Shown: positions 52,542-62,299, numbered from the stretch's first letter. The stretch is DNA of 64,000 nt from Pseudazoarcus pumilus (GCF_002872475.1 NZ_CP025682.1:248001-312000); one strand, 5' to 3'. Translations and numbers: made by a program. The notes: generated from the letters alone by a model not told the origin.

Positions 52542-53132
52542 CTACAGCAGCGTGCACGCCTCGTCGAAGTCCAGGCGCGGGCTGCGCGGATGCAATGCGG
52601 AGGCGTCGCCGTAGCCAAGATTGCACAGGAAGTTCGAGCGCACGTCGGTGCCTGCGAAGAACTCGGCATCGACCCTGGCCTGATCGAAGCCCGACATCGG
52701 GCCGCAATCCAGTCCCACCGCGCGCGCCGCGATGATGAAGTAGGCGCCCTGTAGCGAGCCGTTGCGCTTGGCGGTCGCATCGGCCAGTTCCTCCTTGCCG
52801 GTGAACCACGAGCGCGCGTCGGTGTGCGGGAAGAGCTCCGGCAGCCTGTCGTAGAAGCGCAGGTCGTAGCCGATGATCGCCGTCACCGGCGCGTTCATGG
52901 TCTTGTCCACGTTGCCCTTGGCCAGCGCCGGGCGCAGCCGCTCCTTGGCCTCGCGGCTGCGCACGAAGACGATGCGCGCCGGGCTGCAATTGGCGCTGGT
53001 CGGGCCGTACTTCATCAGATCGTACAGTTCGTGCAGCGTCGCGTCGGACACCTGCTGGTCGAGCCACACGTTGTGGGTGCGGGCTTCGCGGAAGATCAGA
53101 TCCATTCCTGCGTCGTCGAGTTTTCCGGACAT
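52542..53132 (-). CDS. Nitroreductase family protein (RutE/HadB-like)
   Basis: 196 residues from the ATG at 53132 after [45 protein letters not shown] and [14 protein letters not shown] match the FMN-binding malonic semialdehyde reductase RutE/HadB subgroup. It uses NAD(P)H. No rut pyrimidine genes are nearby, so here it may be a general enone or nitro reductase. Confidence 0.92.
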   Translation of the reverse strand: MSGKLDDAGMDLIFREARTHNVWLDQQVSDATLHELYDLMKYGPTSANCSPARIVFVRSREAKERLRPALAKGNVDKTMNAPVTAIIGYDLRFYDRLPELFPHTDARSWFTGKEELADATAKRNGSLQGAYFIIAARAVGLDCGPMSGFDQARVDAEFFAGTDVRSNFLCNLGYGDASALHPRSPRLDFDEACTLL

Positions 53133-53428
53133 GTGGTTCCTCCCTGTAAGCGGTTGAATTCGCGCGACGACGCCGCGCCGCTGGCGGCACGTGTCGCGCG
53201 TGGGTTGGAGTGCGACCGCTACCGTACATGCAACGTTCCTCGCGCGTCGACGACGGTCCGCGAAATACGCGGCCGCTTGCGGCGGGTGATCCGTGCTTCT
53301 ATCGTGTAGGGAACGCCGCGCATCACGTGCAGTCCAGAGTGTGCGGGCCTTGCACACCTCGTCGCCACGGGGGCAGACGGCCCATCCCTCGCTCGAGGGC
53401 GAGTTCACATCAACTGACGGGAGTGGTC

Positions 53429-53773
53429 ATGGAAGGAGTCGGTTCCACTAGCGGCCCGGCGGGCGTACTCGCCAACGACGGTCCGAATGCGCTCGCGCGC
53501 TCGCGCGAAGATCGTGACACGCCGCCAGGCGGCAATTCCCCGCCGAACGAGCCGCGCGTCAACGAAGGCCCCAGTACCCGCAGCAGCATCAGTGACCAGG
53601 CGCTGGAACTGGCGCGCCAGGATCCGGTGCCCGGCAGCGGCCAGTCGCAGCAAGTGTCGCAGGACAACCGCCAGCCCGGCGCTCAGCAGACGGGTAACGA
53701 GTCGTCCGGCTCTGCGGGGCAGGATGGCCGCCTGATCGCCGACGAGTCACCCAACGAGTTGTTGAGAGGCTGA
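53429..53773 (+). CDS. Small disordered hypothetical protein
   Basis: 114 residues, rich in Ser, Gly, Gln, Asn and Pro with few hydrophobics (NSPPNEPRVNEGPSTRSSIS, GSGQSQQVSQDNRQPGAQQ). No signal or membrane segment. GACGGGAG precedes the ATG. No family recognised; intrinsic disorder is the only clear property. Confidence 0.6.
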   Translation: MEGVGSTSGPAGVLANDGPNALARSREDRDTPPGGNSPPNEPRVNEGPSTRSSISDQALELARQDPVPGSGQSQQVSQDNRQPGAQQTGNESSGSAGQDGRLIADESPNELLRG

Positions 53774-53874
53774 TCGCCCGCTTTTCGAGCGATGAGCGGG
53801 GCACTCTCCTCGCCCAGCGCTGCGGGTATCTGGCGAGTACGTAACACGGTACCCGTTGCCGACACTCCGGCGGC

Positions 53875-56253
53875 TCATGCACGCGAGTGCACGATCTCCA
53901 GGTCGGGCATGCCCCAGCAGCGGATGCCACGGTCGCGCGCCATCATCGCGAAGCCTTCGGTCTCGATGAAACCGCGGTAGGAATAGTCGGGAAACAGGAC
54001 GCCGGCGCGATGCACGGCAGCATCGACGAGAAGCATGGTGCCGCCGACACCGTCGAGTTCGACCAGCGCGTTGCCGCGCAGATCCTGCAAATACTGGCGT
54101 CCGGCGCCGCGTGGTGGCTGTGCGATGCCGTCGAGCATGTGCGCCCAGCGCGTGGCGCGCGCGTCGGGCGTGAAGCGGAAGCTGTTCAGGTCGAAGGTCT
54201 CGCCGCCGGGCTGGCGCACGCAATGCGGCACGACGATCTGCCGCTGTGCGTCCAGCAGGCGGGCGAGCACGTCGGGCGGGTAGTCGACCAGATCCGCGTC
54301 GATCCACAACACCTGTTCCTCGTCACGATGGGCAGCGTGAAACAGCGCGTTGCGGCACTTGGCGATCACGCTGCGGCGCACGTACTGCACGTCGGCGGCC
54401 GAGCGTTCGCCCGCCAGGCGCAGTCCGAAATCGCGGTGCAGGATTTCGACGCGGGCGAAGGCGTGGGCGTGGCTTGCGGCGAGTTCGCGCAGCAGCTCCG
54501 GTGTGCCGTCGTCGCTGTCGCCTTCCAGAAACGCCAGTGAAAGCCGCTCGCGCGGATGCTCGAGTGCGCAGGCCAGTTCGAAGTAGCGCGGCAGGAAGTG
54601 CGCGGCGTTCTTCAGTGGCGTGAGCAGCAGCACGTGTGGTGTCACGCCGGCCGGGCGTTGCGAAATGGCGGGAGAAACGGCGTCGTCCACCGGTGGGGTC
54701 GGCGGTGGCGTAGGGGGTTCCACCGCAGTGGCGGATTCCCGTGCGGACGATGCTGGTTCGTCGCTGGTGTTGCCGACCGGATAGTCGTCGAGCGGCAGGC
54801 GTTTGCCCAGTTCCTGCCGCAGGCGGGCGTAATCGGTCCCTTCCGCTCGCAATGTCGCGTCGTCCCAATGCCGGTCGAAGTGCTCCGCGCCGAAGGTGTT
54901 CGCGCCATGCACCACGTACAGGTACAGCCGTGGCTGGTCGAGCAGTACCACGCGGCCGTGGGCCAGGATGTGTTCTGCCACCGGCGAATCCTCGCCGCGC
55001 GCCAGCGCCGGGTAAGGCGGTACGAGCGCCTTGCGGCACAGCATCGAGCCTTCCCACAGGCGGCGCGTCGACAGTGCCAGGCGGTCCTGCGCGGGCCACC
55101 AGATCGTCCATCGCTCAAGGAAGCAGGCGTCGGCACGCAGCGCGTGCAGCGCGGCCATCTGGCAGGCGATGCGCGTCGGGTCGTAGAGGTCGTCGTCATC
55201 CCACTGGCAGACGTACTCGCCATGGGCCAGTGCAAGCGCGCGGTTGCGCAACTCGCCAAGTGTCGCGCGGGGTCCGTCGGGCTGGTAGATGCGCACGCGC
55301 GGGTCGTTCAGCACCGCGACGTGATCGCGCAGGCTGTCGTCTGCGCCGTCGTCGAGGATCACCAGCTCGCGTGCAGGCCAGCTCTGGCGCAGGAAGGCGT
55401 CGATGGCCAGCCTCGCGGTGGATGCGCGATTGCGCGTGATCATCAGGCACGAGACCAGCGGCGTGTCGGCGGGTTGGATGTTGCGCAGTGACAGCTCGGT
55501 TTCGCCGAGTCGCACGCCGCGCTCGAGCAGTCCGATGCGCGTGCGGTCGGGCGTCAGTGGCTCGATGTCGTCCTGCCCGCGCCACCACGTACCGGCCCAG
55601 TGATGCACGGCGTGCGCGCCACGTGTGCGTGCGCGCCAGAACTCGAGGTCGAAGATCGCGCCAGAACGCTGCTCGACGTCGCTGATCGGGTACAGCTTGG
55701 ACGCCGGCAGCACGCGCACCGGCGCGTCCCCGCGGTACGTTTCCACCGCCCGGGTGAGCAGGAACGGGCCGGTCGCGTTGAGCGGCCCGGGCTCGCGTTG
55801 CGCGGCGATCATGCACTCGATGACGTGATCCCAGAACGGGTGCTGCGGCGGCGAGGCCATCAGGGCATTGCATACCACGTGCTTCAGGTCGGGTTCGTCC
55901 TTGCAGTGTGCCTGCGCGTGCTTTTCGGGTTCCTCGCCGAGGATCACGGCGTCCGTGTCGAGCAGTTCATCGAAGGGCTCGAGACATTCGAAATCCAGAT
56001 CGACGTAGAGGCCGCCGAAGTGCTTGAGCAGGAAACAGCGGATCGCATCCACGCGGCAGATCGGCGAGGCGTAGGCGTCGTAATACGGCAGGAAGTGCGG
56101 ACAGTGGCGGACCAGAAAGGCGCGGTTGTCCGCGTCGGTCCACAAGCGATGTTCCCAGCCGGGGTGGTGCGCCTGCCAGCTGCGTGCGAAGCCGCGCAGG
56201 TGCTCGGGCACCTCGCGGCTCTTCCAAGTCTGGTGGATGATGCGTGGAATCAT
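53875..56253 (-). CDS. Multidomain glycosyltransferase (GT32-like, GT2-like, Anp1-like)
   Basis: 792 residues with three transferase-like units. Residues 1-230 are GT32-like (MIPRIIHQTWK, DLD at 85-87 in GGLYVDLDFEC). Residues about 264-495 are GT2-like (VSCLMITRNRAS, LVILDDGADD, QWDDDDLYD at 350-358). A Pro-rich linker (PPTPPPTPP) follows. Residues about 538-792 are Anp1/GT62-like (LLLTPLKNAAHFLPRYF, DAD at 652-654). It probably assembles a short glycan in the cytoplasm. Divergent from the nucleotidyltransferase-PqqD-HprK operon. Confidence 0.88.
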   Translation of the reverse strand: MIPRIIHQTWKSREVPEHLRGFARSWQAHHPGWEHRLWTDADNRAFLVRHCPHFLPYYDAYASPICRVDAIRCFLLKHFGGLYVDLDFECLEPFDELLDTDAVILGEEPEKHAQAHCKDEPDLKHVVCNALMASPPQHPFWDHVIECMIAAQREPGPLNATGPFLLTRAVETYRGDAPVRVLPASKLYPISDVEQRSGAIFDLEFWRARTRGAHAVHHWAGTWWRGQDDIEPLTPDRTRIGLLERGVRLGETELSLRNIQPADTPLVSCLMITRNRASTARLAIDAFLRQSWPARELVILDDGADDSLRDHVAVLNDPRVRIYQPDGPRATLGELRNRALALAHGEYVCQWDDDDLYDPTRIACQMAALHALRADACFLERWTIWWPAQDRLALSTRRLWEGSMLCRKALVPPYPALARGEDSPVAEHILAHGRVVLLDQPRLYLYVVHGANTFGAEHFDRHWDDATLRAEGTDYARLRQELGKRLPLDDYPVGNTSDEPASSARESATAVEPPTPPPTPPVDDAVSPAISQRPAGVTPHVLLLTPLKNAAHFLPRYFELACALEHPRERLSLAFLEGDSDDGTPELLRELAASHAHAFARVEILHRDFGLRLAGERSAADVQYVRRSVIAKCRNALFHAAHRDEEQVLWIDADLVDYPPDVLARLLDAQRQIVVPHCVRQPGGETFDLNSFRFTPDARATRWAHMLDGIAQPPRGAGRQYLQDLRGNALVELDGVGGTMLLVDAAVHRAGVLFPDYSYRGFIETEGFAMMARDRGIRCWGMPDLEIVHSRA

Positions 56254-56338
56254 TTGAATCCGCTCTGACAGGGCGCCGCGGTGTCGCTGGTGCCGGCCGG
56301 GCTATCATACAGAGCCGTATCCACCGGGCCATCGTGCA

Positions 56339-57460
56339 GTGTCCATATCCGACTACCGCCTGTTCGGGCTCGTGAGCGCGCCGCGCATCGACGAGCCGAT
56401 CGCCGCCGCGCTGCATGGCGCAGTCGCGGGTGTGCGGGACTGGGCCGAAGTCCTGCACGCCGCCGCCGAGCATCGCATCGCGCCGTTGCTCTACCAGCGT
56501 GTTCGTGATGCCGGGGTGGCCTTGCCCGACGACGTGCGGCGCAGGCTGGCGGCCGCCTACGCGCGCCAGAAGGCGATCGCCGCCGCGCAGGGTGTGACCC
56601 TGGCGGAGCTTGGCGCACAGCTCGCTTCGGCCGGGATCGGGGTCGTGGTGCTCAAGGGCGGCGCGCTCGCGCGCCAGGTCTATCCCGACCCCGCCCTGCG
56701 GCCGATGGAGGACCTCGACCTGTTGGTCGCCCCCGAGCATGGCGAAGCCGCCTGCGAGGTGCTGCGCGCGTGCGGCTTCAATGCGCCTCGCCCGCACACC
56801 CGATACGACCGTCTGCAGCATCACTTCCCGATCGCGCACCGCACGCGTGACGGCATCACGGTGAGCGTGGAAATGCACACGCAGGCCTTCAACCTGATCA
56901 TGAACGACCCGCTGTCGATGCGCACGCTGGAGCGCCCGTTGTCGTCCTTCAGGGTGGAGGGCGTGACCCTGCGGGGCCTGGCGCCGGCGCAGATGCTGTG
57001 GATGCAGTATCTCGGGATGCGCAAGCTGGCCGAGCCCTTGCGCCTGGGGCATGTGGCCGATCTGGCCGCCATCGCCGCGCACTTTGACGACGCGATCGAC
57101 TGGCCCGCGTTGCGACGCGCGCACCCGGCGCTGTGGAACGCCTATCGCGCGATCCATGCGTTCACGCCATTGCCGGCGCCGCTGTGCGCATCGCTCGGGC
57201 TGGACCCGCAGCGTCCGCCGCGAATGCGCGAGGTCGGCGCCGATTATCGCGGCTGGCCGCGCGTGCGTGCCGGTGCAGGCATTCGCGCTACACTGCTGCC
57301 GCCAGAATGGTGGGCACGGCTGGTCTACGGTGTCGCGCCGACGCCGGTGAGCCGCGCGTGGTTGCCGCTGCGGCATGCTGCGGCCTTTGCCAGTCAGGGC
57401 TTGCGCCGCCTGTATCTGGGGCCGGTGACGCCAAACAGTTTTTTCAAGACGCCAGGTTGA
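56339..57460 (+). CDS. Nucleotidyltransferase-family protein (NTP_transf_5 type)
   Basis: 373 residues from a GTG start. GVVVLKGGALARQVYPDP and LRPMEDLDLLVAPEH with EMHTQAF form the pol-beta-like nucleotidyltransferase core seen in the uncharacterised NTP_transf_5 family. Such genes are often next to PqqD- and HprK-like genes in peptide-modification or capsule clusters, as here. The real reaction is unknown. Confidence 0.85.
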   Translation: MSISDYRLFGLVSAPRIDEPIAAALHGAVAGVRDWAEVLHAAAEHRIAPLLYQRVRDAGVALPDDVRRRLAAAYARQKAIAAAQGVTLAELGAQLASAGIGVVVLKGGALARQVYPDPALRPMEDLDLLVAPEHGEAACEVLRACGFNAPRPHTRYDRLQHHFPIAHRTRDGITVSVEMHTQAFNLIMNDPLSMRTLERPLSSFRVEGVTLRGLAPAQMLWMQYLGMRKLAEPLRLGHVADLAAIAAHFDDAIDWPALRRAHPALWNAYRAIHAFTPLPAPLCASLGLDPQRPPRMREVGADYRGWPRVRAGAGIRATLLPPEWWARLVYGVAPTPVSRAWLPLRHAAAFASQGLRRLYLGPVTPNSFFKTPG

Positions 57461-57464
57461 ACAC

Positions 57465-57758
57465 ATGCCAGAGGAAACCGCCCAAATCCTGCGCACGCGC
57501 TATGTCCGGCACGACGGGATCGAGAGCGAAGATACCGGGCAGGAAGTGCTCGTGTATCTGCCCGGAGGCGACCGCACGCTGTATCTGAACGACACCGCCG
57601 CGATCGTCTGGCGACTGTGCAGCGGCGAACACTCCGGCGAGGAGATCGCCGAGATGCTCGAGGAAGCCTACCCGGACGCGGCCGCGACGATCCGCGACGA
57701 GGTCGCCGCGACGCTGCGCGGTCTGGCCGACCAGCAGCTGGTCGAGGCGCGTGACTGA
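57465..57758 (+). CDS. PqqD-family peptide chaperone
   Basis: 97 residues. YLNDTAAIVWRLCSGEHSGE and EIAEMLEEAYP with LADQQLVEARD match PqqD/RRE domains that bind leader peptides of ribosomally made, modified peptides. It overlaps the next gene by 8 nt. No PQQ biosynthesis genes are present, so it serves another peptide system. Confidence 0.88.
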   Translation: MPEETAQILRTRYVRHDGIESEDTGQEVLVYLPGGDRTLYLNDTAAIVWRLCSGEHSGEEIAEMLEEAYPDAAATIRDEVAATLRGLADQQLVEARD

Positions 57759-58623
57759 CGCCGCGCACGTCATCGATGTCGGCTTCGCCGGCAATCGGGT
57801 ACGCATCGTCACCGATTCGGCACGGGCGGCCGACGCCGTGCACTTTCTCTTCGGCCCGCATCGCGTGTCGGACGGCGTGCCCGCCGGGCGCCAGATCGTC
57901 CTGGCCGAGGATCCCGAACGCGGCGGCTTCGTGATGGCCTGCGACGGCCGCTTCGCGTCGAGCGCCCGCGAAGACGAACTCGAACTGGCGCTGGTGCAGC
58001 TCGTCCAGTACCACCTCGTCGCCGATGCGAGCGATGTGGGCCTGTTCCATGCCGGCGCGTTGGTGCGTGATGCGCGTGTGCTGTTGCTGGCGGCCGATTC
58101 CGGTTCCGGCAAGACCACGCTGACCGCCTCCCTGTTGGCGGAGGGCTACGACTTCCTCAGCGACGAGGTGAGCGCGGTCGACGCGGCCGGGTGCGTGGAT
58201 GGCTTTTCGCGCCCGCTCAACGTCAAGCCGGGCAGTCTGCCGCTGCTGCGCTCCCTGCCGGCGTTGCGGACGGGCTTCGCGAATTCGCGGCTCTCGGGCG
58301 GCGTCACCCTCGTGCCCTGGCCGCGCAGCGCGCAGTCCGGCATGCCGCTGGCGCTGGTTCTGCTGCCGGAATATCGTGCCGGCGCGGCGCTGGAGATCGA
58401 GCAACCCAGTCCGGGGCGTGCCGCCGCCGCACTCATGGGTTGTCTGCTCAACGCCCGCAACCTGCCACGCAACGGCCTCACGCTGGCCGCGCGCCTGGCG
58501 GCCAGCGTCCCGGTCGTACGCGCGACCTATTCGCGCGTCGAGGACGTTCATGAATGGCTGAAGCACGCTGACGGCATCGTTCATGTCCCGGTGGGTCCAG
58601 CGCTGAACGAGGCGTGCCGATGA
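57751..58623 (+). CDS. HPr-kinase-like P-loop protein
   Basis: 290 residues from a GTG start overlapping pqqD. The Walker A motif LAADSGSGKTTLTASLL and the following YDFLSDEVSAVD resemble HprK C-terminal domains, which phosphorylate serines. HprK-like kinases occur with PqqD in lasso-peptide and related clusters, where they phosphorylate a peptide. The target here is unknown; the protein at 59548 is a candidate. Confidence 0.85.
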   Translation: MTDAAHVIDVGFAGNRVRIVTDSARAADAVHFLFGPHRVSDGVPAGRQIVLAEDPERGGFVMACDGRFASSAREDELELALVQLVQYHLVADASDVGLFHAGALVRDARVLLLAADSGSGKTTLTASLLAEGYDFLSDEVSAVDAAGCVDGFSRPLNVKPGSLPLLRSLPALRTGFANSRLSGGVTLVPWPRSAQSGMPLALVLLPEYRAGAALEIEQPSPGRAAAALMGCLLNARNLPRNGLTLAARLAASVPVVRATYSRVEDVHEWLKHADGIVHVPVGPALNEACR

Positions 58624-59423
58624 CCACCCCGTCGATCTCCTTCATCACCACCGTGCGCATCGGCGAGGAGGTGCGCCGCCGCAATCTTGAAACGGTGTTG
58701 GCCTGGTACGGGCGCATGTCCGGCTGGGAGATCGTCGTGGTCGAGCAGGACGAGGCGCCGCGTCTGGACAGCGACGACTGGGCGCCCGCGATCAAGCGCG
58801 TGTTCGTGCGCAATCCCGGCCCGTTCAACAAGAACTGGGGCTACAACGTCGGCGTGCGCGTGGCGCGCGCCGAGGTGCTGTTCTTCTGCGACGCCGACCT
58901 GCTGCTCGCGCATTCGGCGCTGGGCACGGCCGCGACGCTGTGCACGCGCCGCGCGCTGGCGGTGAATCCCTACGACCGCATCGCCGATCTCGACGAGGCG
59001 GAATCCGATGCCCTGCATGCGGGCACGATCGAGCCCGACTTCGAGCGAGCGGACGCCTCGGCAACCCGTGCGGGTGGTCGCGAGCGACTGTGCTTCTGCG
59101 GCGGCGCGTTTTTCATGCGCCGCAGCCTGCACCACCTGATGGGCGGCTTCGACGAGCGTTTCCTCGGCTGGGGCGCGGAGGACGACGCCAATACGCTGCG
59201 CATGCAGCGCGTCACGCACAACGTCGCCGCGCTCGAAGGCCGGGCGGCACTGCATCTGTGGCACGCGCGCGACGAACTGGCGACCTTCGGCAACCCGCAC
59301 TATCCGGACAACCTGCAACGCCTGAACTGGGTCGCGCAGGCCGGCGACACCGAACTGCGCTTCCTGTGCGAGGTGCAGCGGCAGATCATGGGCAACCCGG
59401 GCAAGTACGAAGGTGTGGTTTGA
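58620..59423 (+). CDS. Glycosyltransferase with galactosyltransferase-type C-terminus
   Basis: 267 residues. FITTVRIGEEVRRRNLETVL opens a GT-A fold, FFCDADLLLA has the DxD motif and GGFDERFLGWGAEDDANTLRM-type region (about 178-199) is the Glyco_transf_7C signature. It overlaps the HprK-like gene (ATGA), so it is in the same operon. Confidence 0.9.
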   Translation: MTTPSISFITTVRIGEEVRRRNLETVLAWYGRMSGWEIVVVEQDEAPRLDSDDWAPAIKRVFVRNPGPFNKNWGYNVGVRVARAEVLFFCDADLLLAHSALGTAATLCTRRALAVNPYDRIADLDEAESDALHAGTIEPDFERADASATRAGGRERLCFCGGAFFMRRSLHHLMGGFDERFLGWGAEDDANTLRMQRVTHNVAALEGRAALHLWHARDELATFGNPHYPDNLQRLNWVAQAGDTELRFLCEVQRQIMGNPGKYEGVV

Positions 59424-59547
59424 CCCCGTCGTGTTGCGAAAAGACAGCGCAATGCGCTGTCATGGCCTGTTGCGGCGTTTTCGGTGCTAGCATCACGAAG
59501 CGCGGTTCCGAGGGTCGGGGTCGCAGTCATTCCGAGCGGAGTTGACC

Positions 59548-60114
59548 ATGTCCGAACAACACCATCCGGCTGTCGAGGCCGATTCGTCCCGTCCCACCGG
59601 CCGCCGTCGCCTGCTGCAGGCGCTTGCACTCGGTGGCGTGTCCGCTGCCGTGCTGCCGGAAAAGTGGGTCAAGCCGGTCATCGATACCGTCATCGTCCCG
59701 GCCCATGCGCAGGCGACCATCGTGTCGATCACCGGAATCTACTCGAACAACCTCCAGCAGGGCATGATGGTCCCCGGTGGCATCTTCGAGCGGTTGGCCA
59801 ATTTCGTCATTCCTTCGGCGCATGCGCAACAGAGTCTGGCTACCTTTCCGAGTCAGTGCGTCTCCTTCGACTGCAGTGACAATCCGGATGTCGTCGTCCG
59901 CTACTGGGATTCGACCCGCGTAGATTCATATTCGAATGCGATTGTCCAGATTTCTCAGGACAACCGGATCGGCGATGTCGAAATCGGTGGCTACAATTTC
60001 ACGAATCTTGTCGCGACCAATACCTTGCTGTTGGGCCGAGTCACTAACGTCAGCAATACTATCCACTCAGAAAGCTTCCAACTCGGACCCGGTGGGGAGT
60101 GTATTCCCACGTAG
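59548..60114 (+). CDS. Hypothetical exported protein with Tat-like leader and duplicated AHAQ motif
   Basis: 188 residues from the ATG after GCGGAG. TGRRRLLQALALGGVSAAVL is a twin-arginine-like leader, then PEKWVKPVIDTVIVPAHAQ (residues 37-55), a motif I have seen in small proteins encoded by PqqD/HprK clusters. A second FVIPSAHAQQS occurs at 87-97. Both AHA-Q sites look like signal peptidase sites. Three Cys (104, 109, 185) lie in the Ser/Thr/Asn-rich C-terminal part. It may be the substrate of the PqqD-HprK operon just upstream. The 3' half has lower GC. Confidence 0.8.
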   Translation: MSEQHHPAVEADSSRPTGRRRLLQALALGGVSAAVLPEKWVKPVIDTVIVPAHAQATIVSITGIYSNNLQQGMMVPGGIFERLANFVIPSAHAQQSLATFPSQCVSFDCSDNPDVVVRYWDSTRVDSYSNAIVQISQDNRIGDVEIGGYNFTNLVATNTLLLGRVTNVSNTIHSESFQLGPGGECIPT

Positions 60115-60151
60115 TGTCATATGAGCGCGCGGCCGGCGTCATCGCCGCGCG

Positions 60152-60796
60152 TCAGAATTCCGTGACCCCCTGATGCCGCGTCATGATCTCCGGGTCAAAA
60201 TACACCCGGAAACCCAGCGCGCGTAGCCGGTGGCACACCCAGAAGTCCTCCGAAAGGTAGTCCCCGTCGACCACTCCGACGCGAAACACGTCGTAGTGTT
60301 GCTCGGGGCCCGCCGATCCGCGTGACAACGGGCGGTCATAGACCAGGCCCTGTTCGCGAGCCTCTCCCACCAGCGCCTCGACCGCGCGGCGCGAGAGCAT
60401 CATCGCCGCCGTGCCGATGCGCTCGATCTCGTGCAGCGCACCGCGTTCGCCCAGGCAGCGCCCGACGTTGAAGATGCGCTCGCCGCGTTCGTTGAATCCC
60501 TTCAGCGCCACCGCAGCACCCACCACGTCCACGTCATGATCGATCAGCCGGCGCAGGCCGGCCGCCGGCAGATGCACGTCGGCGTCGAGAAACAGCAGAT
60601 GCGAGTAGCGTTCGTCGGCGTGAAAGCGCGACAGGATCGCGTTGCGCGCGCGCGTGATCAGGCTCTCGTTGCCGATCGCCGAGATCGAGAACGGAATGCC
60701 GCTGCGGTAGTACTCGGAAATCGAGTTCAGGTAGTCCAGATGCACCATGCCGCCGTAGGCCGGGGTGCCGATCAGTACGCGGGTGTCTGGATGCAT
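60152..60796 (-). CDS. Glycosyltransferase-like protein
   Basis: 214 residues from the ATG at 60796. VLIGTPAYGGMVHLDYLNS, ARNAILSRFHAD and LLFLDADVHLPAAGL with a DxD motif indicate a GT-A fold of a family often called phage- or capsule-associated. VVDGDYLSEDFWVCHRLRALG and PEIMTRHQG complete it. Convergent with the AHAQ protein gene. Confidence 0.85.
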   Translation of the reverse strand: MHPDTRVLIGTPAYGGMVHLDYLNSISEYYRSGIPFSISAIGNESLITRARNAILSRFHADERYSHLLFLDADVHLPAAGLRRLIDHDVDVVGAAVALKGFNERGERIFNVGRCLGERGALHEIERIGTAAMMLSRRAVEALVGEAREQGLVYDRPLSRGSAGPEQHYDVFRVGVVDGDYLSEDFWVCHRLRALGFRVYFDPEIMTRHQGVTEF

Positions 60797-61029
60797 GAAG
60801 GGCGCTCGAATCCGCGTGGAAGAGGATGCCCGGATTGTACCCGCAGGCATGTCGGGACGCAGGGACGCCCAAAGCGTGAAGCTGCGGGCGTCACGAAAAC
60901 GTCAGACAACAGTTCAAGAGTTGTTGTAAGATCAAAACGATCAGCCCGAGCCAGACTGCTCGCGCGACCCGCACAAGGCGTGGTTCGGGCGTCTTCCTTT
61001 TCAGCCATTCATTGCACGAGGATTCGGAC

Positions 61030-61527
61030 ATGTCCGATGGCCAGACCTACAACGTACTGTTCCTATGCACCGCCAATTCCGCCCGCTCGGTGCTGGCCGA
61101 GAGCCTGCTTGCCGAGCTGGGGCGCGGGCGCTTCAACGCGTTCTCGGCCGGCAGCTTTCCGCGCGGCCAGGTGCATCCGATGACGCTTGAAGTGCTGCAG
61201 CAGCTGCAACTGCCGGTGGACGGCCTGCGCAGCAAGAGCTGGGACGAGTTCACGGGCACGGACGCGCCGCAGATGGACTTCATCTTCACGGTGTGCGACA
61301 GCGCAGCCGGCGAGGCCTGCCCGGTGTGGCCCGGCCATCCTGCCACGGCGCACTGGGGCGTGCCCGATCCGGCGTTCGTCGACGGCGACGCGGACGCCCA
61401 GTGCGCCGCCTTTCTGGAGGCCGCGCGAGTGCTCAAGCGGCGCATCGAACTGTTCCTGAGCCTGCCGCTGGCGCGGCTCGACACGATGTCGCTGCAGCAC
61501 GAGCTGCGCGCCATCGGACAGCGGTGA
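61030..61527 (+). CDS. arsC: Arsenate reductase, low-molecular-weight phosphatase type
   Basis: 165 residues from the ATG at 61030. The active loop [10 protein letters not shown] (C-x5-R) and [17 protein letters not shown] are typical of thioredoxin- or glutaredoxin-linked ArsC. It reduces arsenate to arsenite. It is followed by arsH after 7 nt. An imperfect inverted repeat (ACAACA 60906, TGTTGT 60922) lies upstream; no arsR or arsenite exporter is in the window. Confidence 0.9.
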   Translation: MSDGQTYNVLFLCTANSARSVLAESLLAELGRGRFNAFSAGSFPRGQVHPMTLEVLQQLQLPVDGLRSKSWDEFTGTDAPQMDFIFTVCDSAAGEACPVWPGHPATAHWGVPDPAFVDGDADAQCAAFLEAARVLKRRIELFLSLPLARLDTMSLQHELRAIGQR

Positions 61528-61534
61528 GCCGGCA

Positions 61535-62257
61535 ATGAGCGACGTACTCGACGATCTGCCACAGCTGGACCCTGCACACTTTAGTCGCCCGGATCCGTCC
61601 GCACTGTTCGATGTGCCGCGCGCGGAACACGCGCCGCGCTTCCTGCTGCTCTACGGTTCGCTGCGCGAGCGCTCCTACAGCCGGCTGCTGACCGAGGAGG
61701 CCGCGCGCCTGCTGCGTGCGATGGGCGGCGAGGTTCGCCTGTTCAACCCCTCCGGCCTGCCGCTGGTGGATGACGCCGCCGACGACCATCCCAAGGTGCG
61801 CGAACTGCGCGAATTGGCGCAGTGGGCCGAGGGCATGGTGTGGTGCTCGCCCGAGCGGCACGGTGCCATGACCGGGCTGATGAAGACCCAGATCGACTGG
61901 ATTCCGCTGTCGGTCGGCGCGGTGCGCCCCACGCAGGGCAAGACGCTGGCGGTGATGCAGGTCTCGGGCGGCTCGCAGTCGTTCAACGCGGTCAACCAGA
62001 TGCGCGTGCTGGGCCGCTGGATGCGCATGCTGACGATTCCCAACCAGTCCTCGGTGGCAAAGGCCTTCGCCGAGTTCGACGAGGCCGGGCGCATGAAACC
62101 GTCGGCCTACTATGACCGCGTCGTCGACGTGATGGAGGAGCTGTTCAAGTTCACGCTGCTCACGCGCGATGTGGCGCCCTACCTCGTAGATCGCTACAGC
62201 GAGCGCAAGGAAAGCGCGGCGGAACTGTCACGCCGCGTGAACCAGCGTTCGATCTGA
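61535..62257 (+). CDS. arsH: Arsenical resistance flavoprotein ArsH
   Basis: 240 residues. [21 protein letters not shown] is the flavodoxin-like FMN loop; [20 protein letters not shown] and [19 protein letters not shown] are hallmarks of ArsH. This NADPH-FMN reductase oxidises organoarsenicals and is part of ars operons. Confidence 0.95.
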   Translation: MSDVLDDLPQLDPAHFSRPDPSALFDVPRAEHAPRFLLLYGSLRERSYSRLLTEEAARLLRAMGGEVRLFNPSGLPLVDDAADDHPKVRELRELAQWAEGMVWCSPERHGAMTGLMKTQIDWIPLSVGAVRPTQGKTLAVMQVSGGSQSFNAVNQMRVLGRWMRMLTIPNQSSVAKAFAEFDEAGRMKPSAYYDRVVDVMEELFKFTLLTRDVAPYLVDRYSERKESAAELSRRVNQRSI

Positions 62258-62299
62258 AGCCGCGCGCCTTGCCGGCTCGACCTGCGCGGGTCGTTTCGT

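Noticed and set aside
60906..60927. ArsR operator upstream of arsC
   Set aside because: The inverted repeat is imperfect, does not match the ArsR pattern I know, and no arsR gene is present; left as a note under arsC.
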